Both the position numbers and the translations under genes were made by a program. The notes beneath the pieces are model-generated. The model did no database searches. It was not told where the DNA came from and was given only the letters and a program-made list of their open reading frames with translations. DNA of 64,000 nt from Podospora bellae-mahoneyi (taxonomy: Eukaryota > Ascomycota > Sordariomycetes > Sordariales > Podosporaceae), in assembly GCF_035222275.1 (NCBI RefSeq), contig NC_085884.1:2294001-2358000 (forward strand), written 5' to 3'. Shown here in pieces: positions 34,702 to 43,990 of the stretch (positions within the stretch are counted from its first letter, which is position 1; every line of letters starts with the position of its first letter).

Positions 34702-34943
34702 GATCAGGAGGCATATCTGGTCCCGCATTGTCAAGCTCTTGCCACTCATAGCTTGTCACGAACCATGGACGGTGAGAATAATTTGTGATGAAAAGATATA
34801 TTGGCCGGAATTGGGTTGAGAAGAAAAGGTCTTTTTCAGCAGAGCCTGGCACTGCTATCACTGGGTTTTATGGGTCCCTCGATTCCACCATACCGGTTGC
34901 AATTGCGGTTATCACTGAGACTGCTAATATTTAACTAGGTACC

Positions 34944-35302
34944 TATAACGAACCCCTATCCAGAACCTCTGAAAGGGATAGTGGCTGAAGGCAGTTCTAA
35001 ACAATCTTGGTTCGGTACAGCTAAACAGTGTACAATAAATGGCTTATCTCAAATCACAATAGCTAAAATACCAGCGATTGTAACTTATATTACATACTGC
35101 AGAACTATCTATCTACACCAGCCAATTCCTCCGTATATATAAACCTCAATCCTCCAGGTACCTCCGTACCTGGCTTGCCACTGCTTACTAGTGAGCGGTG
35201 GTGATCCACCTTGGCTCACCACGCTCACCAGGTGAGCCTAGTAATCCGGCTTACCTCTGCCAACAGGTAAGCGCCCCGTCGTCCTGCAGCTCCGCCGTTA
35301 CA
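34944..35302 (-). repeat. solo-type LTR, minus orientation (type C U3)
   Basis: It begins TATAACGAACCCC, the reverse of the common LTR end GGGGTTCGTTATA, and carries the shared TATA block (ccgtatatataaacc). It ends GTTACA, so on the minus strand it starts TGTAACGGCGGAGC. The U3 contains inverted and repeated GGTGAGC/GCTCACC motifs not found in the other LTRs. No 5-bp duplication is seen around it. Confidence 0.65.
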
Positions 35303-35324
35303 TTTTACTTAATCGCCCACCACG

Positions 35325-35672
35325 TGTCACGGTTTTGGAAGACGGGGGAGCCACAAAGAACTACTCAAGACTGGACCAGGCGATCGAGCGGGGCTCACGG
35401 TCCATGGTCCAGTAGTGGCCAATAAGAAGAGGACCGAGGACAGTCTGTAAGTTAACGATCTACGGTCACTAGGTCTATATATACGGAGGAACTGGCTGGT
35501 ATAGATAGAGAGTTCCGCAGTATATAATATAAGTTATAATCGTTGCTATCTAGACTATTGTGATTGAAACAAGCCATTTGTCGTACATTGTTTAGCTGTA
35601 CCGAACCAAGATTGTTCAGAAGTGCCTTTAATCAGTATCCCTTTCAGAGGTTCTAGATAGGGGTTCGTCACA
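35325..35672 (+). repeat. solo-type LTR, plus orientation (type B)
   Basis: It starts TGTCACGGTTTTGGAAGAC and ends GGGGTTCGTCACA. The U3 includes the segment GGCGATCGAGCGGGGCTCA, also present in the LTRs of the element at 48768-56415, so it is the same LTR type in a less mutated form. It stands tail-to-tail with the minus LTR just to its left, 22 bp apart. No target duplication is found. Confidence 0.7.
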
Positions 35673-36780
35673 TTATACTATATTTTCTAAGTCTTCGCAA
35701 TACATTAAATACGTACGTTATAAAATCCTATATAACGGATGCAAAATAAGCTATACTCGTAAATATATTTTCTTTTCTTTCTATATTATAAATAATTACT
35801 TCATAGTAACTCGAGCGAAAGAAAAGTAAGATAAGTGTAAATGTAAACCGTAAAAACTTAGACTAACTTTCGTAATCAACTATTAAATTTCTCCGGGTAA
35901 AGCAAACACGTTACTCCCTCCGTACTTACGAGGAGCGTTTGTTCGTGCGGGATATCTAGGAGGAGGATACTGTCACACTTAACCCAACGGTAGGTCGCGT
36001 AGTATATGGGGCGCAGGACGTCCCCAGCTAATCATTGAAGAAGTTGGGAGGTAACTAGTTAGGGCTATCCAAAGGTACTATGGCGCTGAGAAGTGCGAGT
36101 ACTTTACAGGATACAAGATGCTCGGAATAATTAAAGGTATAGTACGACGAGCACTTTATAGGATCCAATATACTAGGAGTAACCGGGGCTATAGTAAAGC
36201 GAGTACCTTAGGGTCCCGAGGTTCATATATACGGAGGAACTGGCTAGTATAGATAGATAGTTCCGTAGTATATAATAAATATAAGTTACAATCGTTAGTA
36301 TTTTAGCTATTGTGATCAAGATAAGGTATTTATTATACACTGTTTAGCTGTACCGAACTAAGATTGTTTAAAAGTGCCTTTAATTAATATCCCTTTCACA
36401 GGTTTTGGATAGGGGTTCGTGATAGATACCCGGGTAGCGTAATCTACGATCACAGTACTGCCCGATTCTTTAACCGGATACCTCTACGCGGCTAGACGCC
36501 GCCTAAGACACCGCTTGGTGGGCTCCTTATGCCTCGGACCCCTCTTTAAGCCTCGGCTAGCCTTCTGACCTTTCCCTTAACCCTAGTGCGGCCGGTCCTT
36601 TTTTTCTAGCCGGTTAAAGTATCGCTAACGGAGCTTTACCGACTACGTGGGGAAATTAACGAATAGTATTAATTGTATATCGGCCCCTAGGTATTTATTA
36701 ACCTTAATAGTGTAGTGTGTAATACGCTGGCTAATACATCGGAGGCGCGGATTCGATTCACCCGCGGACGCCTCAGATCA
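35673..36780 (-). mobile_element. internal fragment of a Gypsy element (broken copy)
   Basis: The segments 35673-35965 and 36430-36640 match, in order, the part of the 48768-56415 element from about 49400 to 49870. Shared landmarks include ATATAACGG, CTCCGGGTAA, GGGATATCTAGGAGGAGGATAC and GTGCGGCCGGTCC. The solo LTR at 35971-36424 is inserted between the two parts. Near 36700-36775 a B-box-like GGATTCGATTC remains of the tRNA-like module. No LTR of its own is left on the right side. Confidence 0.65.
35971..36424 (+). repeat. nested solo LTR (type A) with target duplication
   Basis: It starts TGTCACACTTAACCCAACGG and ends GGGGTTCGTGATA. The 5 bases GATAC occur directly before (35966-35970) and directly after (36425-36429), so this is a clean insertion later reduced to one LTR by recombination. 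Mild RIP-type changes are visible along it. Confidence 0.88.
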
Positions 36781-36913
36781 TACTAGTATCACTTCGAATG
36801 ATCACGTCATTGCGTCCAAAGGCCCTTCCACACCGTCGAACACAAGCTGTCGACCCCTCATTTTCACCACCACTACATCCACAGACGCTGCTGGCACTCA
36901 ATCATCCTCTTCA

Positions 36914-37372
36914 ATGCCATCGCCTCTCTTCAATGACCTTCTGGTTCCCAATTTCACCCCCCATGCTACACCACGCCCAGGGCCCCTTTACTGTCCGCGT
37001 GGCACATCTACCAACCACTTGCTTGTCATTCATGAGGGCTTCTTGAAGCTTTTATCAGAAAATCACCGCTCTGTGTGGTCGACAAACTGGTGCTGGAGTC
37101 TGGTGAAAGCAGAGGATCGATCGTCTTGTCTTAGAAACCTGGCCACGTCGGAGGACATTGGGGTGATCAAGGGCCAACATGTCAACAACGGCGCTCCCGA
37201 TATTGGACAGCCTAACGCGGGCGGCGAATGGTTTGTCACTCAGGAGACGACAGGTGGCTTTTACCTGCTTTACGGGCATCATCATAGCTCAACGCTCCCT
37301 GTCCGTTCCATGGGGATTGGCCAGCCGCAAGTAGGGGTAAGATTCGTCCATGATGCAGCCAACTCGACTTAG
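36914..37372 (+). CDS. weak hypothetical ORF
   Basis: This is an open frame of 152 codons starting with ATG (MPSPLFNDLLVPNFTPHATP). It has no signal peptide, membrane segment or domain that I know. Composition is mixed, and the region on both sides is repeat-derived or eroded. It could be a small real gene, an exon or chance. Confidence 0.25.
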   Translation: MPSPLFNDLLVPNFTPHATPRPGPLYCPRGTSTNHLLVIHEGFLKLLSENHRSVWSTNWCWSLVKAEDRSSCLRNLATSEDIGVIKGQHVNNGAPDIGQPNAGGEWFVTQETTGGFYLLYGHHHSSTLPVRSMGIGQPQVGVRFVHDAANST

Positions 37373-38994
37373 GATAACGACCGTTGCTACACTTCAGAGG
37401 GCCAGAAAACCGTTTGAAAGCTCCTCCAAAACGATGACGCGGTGGGGCCCAAAATTGTCTGGAAGTTTGTTCAGCTGGATTGAATCCATAGCTGGCAACG
37501 AGGGGAAGTAAAAGAACTGCGGAGGCACAGGCAACACAGCATTAGGATACCTGGGCAGGGTAGCGTCATATTATGCTAGCGGAACTACCATGCATAATGA
37601 TAGCTAAACTTCTATGCACACTGATCTTAGCACTCATAATCTGAGGGTTTCTCATCCATGAAATGTGGCGAATGAATAGAGACATATCCAAGAACTGGTA
37701 CCCATGATGGTATCATGAAAAGTATGACTCCTCCGAGCATATTGAGCACACCGCCTACCTCGGCCTCAACGACGCATGCAAGAGTGTGACAATGAAGGGA
37801 CTTCGACATTAGTACATGTATGGCTAGACAGCCAGTGTGGGCAATGAGCTGAGCCGAGTTGAGTCCGGCCTGGGCATGATTTGGCTCAGGCTTGCTACTC
37901 TGGGACTTATCACTAAGACGGTTTTTGGTGCCTGCGAGGAACGCCGATATATCCAGGAGGTGCGAGGGTATCGAGGAGTACACTCTGTAGCTAAGGTAGG
38001 TAGGTAGGTGATCGGGATTGGCTACTAGCTAGTTCATGGGAGGTAATCAGGTCGTATGTTTCCATGAGGGCCAGGTAGGAAGCAAAGCGTTACGATTGAT
38101 AAAGCGAAATTGTTCATACAGTTCCGGTGAAAACCTTTTTGTTGTGTTTGTCAATCTGCAGGAGGTACTGGTTGAGAGGCCGAAGCTGTGTAATTACTAT
38201 TCAGTCGAGAAATACACGAAGCTCGCTCGCGGAAGCGGACTAGATGTCGAATGGAGCATACCGCCGTCACTGTGTTCCAGGTTGCTGGTCAGCAACGTGG
38301 GATCAGAAGTTCGTGTTGAGAGAGACCAACAGGAGTTGGGTTGTTTGATGCTAATCATCCAAGGTAATGAATTGTTACTGGGTTGTGACAGTCGAGGAGA
38401 AGGTTGATTGGAGAAGGAGCAGGATTAGCTTCTCCAAAGGTGAGGCAACGACCGGAGGCAAAAGGTGGTTGAAGTTGGTGAAGACTGAGCAGCCACCAGC
38501 CGGAGCAAGGAAAAGGATTTGGGCTTACAGGAAGCCCGGGCCACCGCCCCACGAGAGCTTCACAACCTCAAATGACAAGAGAAAGGGCGGGGACATCGTG
38601 GCGGGCACTGGTTGGCCTGTAAGTGGTACATGTGAGTGTAGATACGCTCCCGCGTGGGGTTACTGGCCAGCAATTGGGATGAAAAGGACATCTTCAGCAA
38701 ATGAAAGCCGGGTGGACAATGAGTCAAGTCAAGCAAGTTCAGCCCCTCAACCCGGCTCAGACTACCGTTTTCCGGTCCGAAAATATGGAGCCGGAGCCCG
38801 TAAAATTAATAGACCCTGGAGCTTGTCAAATTTGCAAATTGAGCCATATCTGAGAAGCTAGAGAGATCTTACATGCCCTGCACTCTGTTGGGCATTCAAA
38901 AATAGGCGAACCACTAGGCCACAGCTAGTACCTAAAGGAGGCATACTCAAGTCGATGGTCGATTGCCTCTAACAAACCCGGCTACCTCCTTAAA
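37373..38994. other. eroded intergenic sequence with weak ORFs
   Basis: A 164-codon plus-strand frame (38367-38861, MNCYWVVTVEEKVDWRRSR) and a 118-codon minus-strand frame (37627-37983, with a hydrophobic GGVLNMLGGVILFMIPSWVP) are the longest. Neither shows a family signature or clear splice context. I see nothing I can name. Confidence 0.35.
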
Positions 38995-39835
38995 TTACAT
39001 ACTCCCATCATCGACTTTGGCGGTGGAAAAGTTCTCCTCAACCGCTTTGGCGGGGAGCCCCACGACGTACCAGACACGTCGCGTGCGAGGAAAGATTTGT
39101 CCCACATTCAATGCCAAAGTCTGGTTCTTATCGTGGCACTGACCCATAGGAATCAGCTTGGTGCCAGTCCCAAATAAGAAGCGCTTTCCCACTGCTGAGT
39201 TGGATAAAAAAAAAAGATCTCAGTAGGTAGTTTGAAGTATCACAGCGGAGACCTTTTGGAAGATGGATAATTCATGTGCATATGGGCTGGGTTGTCACTA
39301 TGTGGTTGCTTACGAGAATTGCCCTAACCTTTCCTCCGGATTGGATGCTCACAGAGCAATATGAACTTACCAGCAGACATCCGATCTTCCTGAACATTGA
39401 GCATTCCCAAGGTACATCCCGACATGGAACTCCCAGATGGCGTGCTCATCCCTCGAGACCCAAAGAATTGCGGACAGACTCCTAACATCGACTGTTCAAC
39501 ATCTGTCGTAGCCAGTCTATGTATTACCGCCCCAGGCCCTTCTTCCACCGTCAACTCAATATCTGCACAGAATAGTATACGCAATCCCTGTTCATGGCCT
39601 TTCCCACTGTCAGGGGCCGGCCTTCAGCACACACCAACCAATAGTCCAGCGTCACATCAATTCCTAGCATCATGGATTCTACCACTACCGACCTAGTATC
39701 TGAATCCAACTCCTGAACCCACTCTTTATATCTATCCTGAATCCACCCCGAGCCCCAAAACCGACCCTCTGTCTCAGCGCCTTTGAGAGCAAGGCACTTC
39801 CGAAATGAGGCTGAGGGTGAAACAACTTATTCAAG
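38995..39835 (-). CDS. unknown gene, spliced and possibly frameshifted
   Basis: The last exon is 38995-39194 and is joined by a 176-bp intron (39195-39370; GTAAGT donor, CTCAG acceptor) to a protein-like frame ending DRMSA at about 39371. Joining keeps phase. Upstream, about 39800-39570 is clearly protein-like in another frame (FWGSGWIQDRYKEWVQEL, ESMMLGIDVTLDYWLVCAEG). The shift happens around 39560-39575, through either an unseen intron or a 1-base change. No start is resolved. The product shows no domain that I recognise. Confidence 0.4.
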
Positions 39836-40240
39836 AAAAATCTTAACTTTGGCCACCTGATCAATTGGGCCGCACAATCACGGCATTGCCGTGAAACTTG
39901 GTGTTTTGGTTCAGAGTCAATCAGGACTGATAAAGGTTCTCACGAGTTTTACAGCCTGAAAGTGATCTAAACTATTGTATAATAGACAGTGGTTGATCAC
40001 TGAAGCCAGCCATGTTGTGGCAAAGCTGTCTGCTCGTATGGATGGAGAAAGGTGGTAAGGCGTGCTTGTCCGGACCGCGGGGATGATATTTCCGGGGATG
40101 ATATTTCAGGGGAAGGCCGCATGGCGGTGGATATGAAAGGGACATATTAGCTCTTGAAACATACCTAAAAAGGAGTCCAACAGAACCAATATCTCAAGAA
40201 TTTCAACGAAGAGATCTAATTATCCAGTCAACACAGTCAA
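39836..40240. other. intergenic, no gene seen
   Basis: Normal-GC sequence. A short direct repeat GGGGATGATATTTC is present at about 40079-40106. No coding potential is seen. Confidence 0.35.
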
Positions 40241-40777
40241 CTACTGCCTATCCCCATCCGCCAGCTGGACAAATTCCCAGCTCACCACGTCATTCGGCCC
40301 TGCCGACCTCAAATGCAATTCACTGCCACTGGCGGGATCGAGCACGACAACATGAAGACTATCGTCCCTCTTCCACCACAACTGATGCCCTCCCTCAGGG
40401 GCCACTCTGTAGCAAAACCTGTCCTGCTTTACATCATCAAACTCCCCAACCATCAGTTTAGCAGCCCATCGAGACAGGCGTCCTCCCACCCGATAACCAA
40501 TATTCATTCGCACAGCCGGATGCCGAAGCGAAAACCACCCTCCCTTCTCTTCACATTCCCAGTGCCAAGTATCCTTGTGAGTGCGTAACGTGTCATGGGG
40601 AACTAGCGCCAAGTTGCCGTCGCGCATGGCAAGGACCAAGCCAGTGTTGCGATCCCACAGAATGTATGTGTGTCCAGGGTTTAGAATGGCGCCCTGAATG
40701 GCGGTCGGGCCGAAGAAGCTCACTGGAGGCGAATAGGGAGGGGGCTCGTTGGGGACAATGGACTTTTCCACGGTCAT
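40241..40777 (-). CDS. small beta-rich (trefoil-like) fungal protein
   Basis: The protein has 178 aa, one exon, ATG at 40777. After a proline-rich start, the body has regularly spaced aromatic blocks: TYILWDRNTGLVLAMRDGNL, TWHWECEEKGGWFSLRHP, LWWKRDDSLHVVVLDP and the ending VVSWEFVQL. This pattern (strand, W-x-C/W, GWxxxR, W-E-F) is one I recall from fungal small proteins of likely beta-trefoil fold; no function is established. There is no signal peptide, so it is probably cytosolic. It sits 646 bp from the 3' end of the helical protein that pairs with the MACPF gene. Confidence 0.7.
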   Translation of the reverse strand: MTVEKSIVPNEPPPYSPPVSFFGPTAIQGAILNPGHTYILWDRNTGLVLAMRDGNLALVPHDTLRTHKDTWHWECEEKGGWFSLRHPAVRMNIGYRVGGRLSRWAAKLMVGEFDDVKQDRFCYRVAPEGGHQLWWKRDDSLHVVVLDPASGSELHLRSAGPNDVVSWEFVQLADGDRQ

Positions 40778-41423
40778 CTAAGTTCAAGCGGTCGGTCGTC
40801 AGCGCAGAACAAGCATTGAAGGACATAGAGAGGTATACCTTGACTATCAGGTGAGGGTTGAAAAGCTGACGTTACACTGCTGGGGGGGAGAGGTGCTGTT
40901 GAAGTTCGTGGCCTTGCGGATGGAACCGAGATGAGGTTTCGGAGAAGATGGTTCCAACGAAAAGTATTTTTGATGCCAAGCTTTAATGCCCAAACGTTTG
41001 TCATGTGTGGGGTTAGGACTGCATTTTGATCCTCGCTGGGTATTGGCCATCAAACGTGCTCGATGTCCCGTCAAAGATGCATGCTTCCGTAGGCCTCCAT
41101 TGGCACACATGAAGTGTACTCGTTGCACAAACGCGCCATCTATTGTCCGCAACATGCATTGGTTAACCAGGTAGGTTTGGGTCAGGAGAAAATAGTGACA
41201 AGAGAAAACAATATATCAGATTGAAGACCTCGGTTCAAGACTGAGATATCATCACTGGCCAAATCCCCGAAAAACAGTCCCAAGCAGTAGCCCTCTTTTC
41301 ACCCAACCAAAGCAGCCCGGATATTATCCCATAAGAGAAGCCGGACTTGACAGACTGGCAGCACAGTCATCACCAGAAAGAGCCTGTTGCATGCTTGGTT
41401 GTTACGCCCACCGCCAACCGCGT
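40778..41423. other. intergenic, promoter of the beta-rich gene
   Basis: This lies upstream of the minus-strand gene at 40241-40777 and downstream of the helical-protein gene. No gene is seen; frames here are short. Confidence 0.4.
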
Positions 41424-43031
41424 CTAAGCATCGACGACCTTGATCTGAGCTGCCTTAGCAAAGTCTTCGGCTTCCTTGATAATCTGTAAACTCTTTGTCA
41501 GCTCCATTGAAATGGAGAAGTACCAATTTTCTGCAGAAAACCTACCTCGTCATACTTTGTGACGGCATCCTGAATGCCATGGCTGATGTTGGACTTCCGG
41601 ATAGCCTGCAATGGTGAACTCGTGCCCTTCTCAATCTTGTCAATGGCCTTGATAACAGGGTCAAGAGACTCTCCCAAATGCCGGAAGGTGTCCTGAATCA
41701 ACCGGATCCCCTCCACCGCCTTTGTCATCCTGGTGATCAAATCATCAATCTGGGCCTCCAAGGCCGTGACAGTAGTCTGGCATTTGAGAACATCCTCCGT
41801 CTCCTTGTTCTGGGTGGACCACTTGTCCAACGCATCCTTGAAGTCTTTGAGCTTCTGGTACAGGTTCCAAGTACCCGTAGGGCCGCTGAGCACATTCACC
41901 CAAAACTTCCAACCCTTGGGGTCTCCTTCCTCTTTCTGGAACATGCACGAAGTCAGTGACCTTTCCAACATGTGTAGAATGCGCTAATGGATTGGATTGA
42001 ACTCACCAACTCCTTGCTCTGCTTATCCGCCTCATCCTTGGCGTCCTTGAGCTTCTTCTGCAAGTCTTCCAGTTCATGGTTCAAGTACACCATCGCATTC
42101 TTGTAATGCTTCCCCCCAGAATCCGTCACCGGGCTTAGATACTTGTCATTCACAGCGGTGACCTGCTTCTTGTTGGCCTCGGTTTCGTTGAGGAACTATC
42201 ATCCATCCGACAGGTCAGTCATAAATTCTTTCTCTGCCATCCCAAACATTAAGATGAATCTCACGTCTTGAAGGTCTTTCCTCAACTTTTCACTCTGCTC
42301 TTCCTTCTCCTTGGCGTCCGACTTGAGCTCCTCCAGTCTTTCCTTCGCGAGCTCCTTCGCCGCTTCGAAATCATCGTCAATGCTGTCCTTGTTCTTGTAC
42401 TTATCCGACGTCAGCGTCTTGAGCTGCGCGCCGAGGCCATCGTCGGCTCCGAGGGAGGTCTTGGCGTTGACGGCGTATTTCTTCACCAGGGAGGAATAGG
42501 AGACTTGAATAACGTCAGTCAGAATGCTAAGGACGTGGGTTCAAAATGGGGGATGGAGAGAACTCACAGACCCCCTCCATGGGCCCACTGCTGAACTTGT
42601 GGCACGAGGAAGAAACAGCGACGAGAGCATCTTTGGTATCCTGTTCACATGGTAAGCACCTATGTTTTCCAGGCTGATGGCAAGGTGTCATACCTCGTAG
42701 ATCTTGGGAAGGACCGCTTCCAAAGGCTTGAACCGGGACTGAGGGAGCTTCTTCTGGAAGTCGGCATCATTGTCGGGGTACAGCATTCCGCACCAGACAT
42801 ATGCTTGGATGGCTGAAAGAACCTTTGTGTCAGTCCCAACATCGACGACATGGTTGCACGCAGAGTGGTAATCGTACCGTAGAATGGGCTCTTGTCGCCA
42901 TTGAAAGTGACCTTGCCGTCAGCCTTCGCCGTTCTGAGGAAACGATCCGGGTGCGTTTTGAGTTCGGCCTCGAGAGAGTCCTGCAAGGTCTTCTCTGCTG
43001 CCTTGGGGTCGTTGGTCCAGTCGGTTGACAT
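41424..43031 (-). CDS. helical/coiled-coil protein divergent from the MACPF gene (7 exons)
   Basis: Exons (minus) are 43031-42878, 42812-42694, 42640-42568, 42503-42265, 42195-42007, 41935-41546 and 41483-41424. Six introns of 53-71 bp have GT/AG ends and all keep phase, giving 407 aa. The N-terminal 90 residues are compact and aromatic (FYGAIQAYVWCGMLYPDND). Most of the rest is long charged helix (KELAKERLEELKSDAKEKEE, LEDLQKKLKDAKDEADKQSK). One short hydrophobic stretch, GWKFWVNVLSGPTGTWNLY (about 266-284), lies between helices, and the protein ends in another helix. There is no signal peptide. This architecture recalls, without proving, helical pore-forming or adaptor proteins. Pairing with a MACPF gene is the main clue. 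Confidence 0.75.
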
Positions 43032-43990
43032 GTTGAAGATGAATGATTGTGGACGAGGTAGAGAGATTTGAGTGCGATGGGTTCAAAGTGTAAATTTTGC
43101 AGATGATGCCACAAGGGGAAGACGGAGGGAAGCCAAATGTCGCTATATAACCTGAGAATGCTGTGAGTCTGCGAGGCGTGCTGTGCTACCTTGGACATGC
43201 CCACGACGTCAGATCATTGTCGAACAACAGGAGGTCGCCGACCAGGTCGTCCCCGAAGCTCGTATGCACTCTGCAGGCATTCGGGCCGTGATGGTATTTT
43301 GGAGACGATGATTGATTCACAAGATGGAGTTTCAGCTCGACTCGCTGTGTTGACGTAACGGTGGCTCAAGGTCTGGTACACGTGTGGATCATCTGGAGTT
43401 GTAGTATTCTTGTTACGCGCGATAAACGGTTGCTGATGTCATGGAGGTGGGTGGTTGCTGTATCGTGGATGATGATTTTACGAGACTGAAGCTGTAGTTG
43501 ACCCATCGTGACCCGCCTTTTGGCGGCGAGATTGGCGCGATGTGCAGCTGTCGACCTGTCAATTGGATTGATCGACATTCTGTCAACACATCTCTGTGGG
43601 GCTCAAGTGGTTAGATTTGCGTGCTCAAGAACCAAAGCGGGGAACCGTACAATGGGTGAATGGGTGAGTGGCTGGCTGAGGATTGCGGGTTGAAGGTATG
43701 TCTTAGAACTAAGTGTCACCAAAACTGCAAGTTATCGGGAGTGACGCAGGCATACCTGTGTGGAGCATCTACAAGAATGTGTCCATTGGGTCAAGCGGGC
43801 TTGCCGGGGGGTAGGTCCCCGTGTTGATCTGGAGTCGAGCCGACGAAGCATGGACCACGTACAAGAAGGATAAAAATGGCTTCTTTGACAGGAGAGTTGC
43901 ATCATCAAGCACTTTGTTTCCAGAACTCTTTGCTCTTTCAAGCCTTGAATCGCCAACCGTTGTCACACATCACGCAGCATCATCATCCTT
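43032..43990. promoter_or_regulatory. shared divergent promoter, helical protein / MACPF gene
   Basis: These 959 bases separate two ATGs pointing away from each other. A TTATATAG (minus strand) at about 43142-43150 lies 110 bp upstream of the helical-protein ATG. AAGGATAAAAATGG near 43866 lies 120 bp upstream of the MACPF ATG. Open frames in between have no support. Confidence 0.6.
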
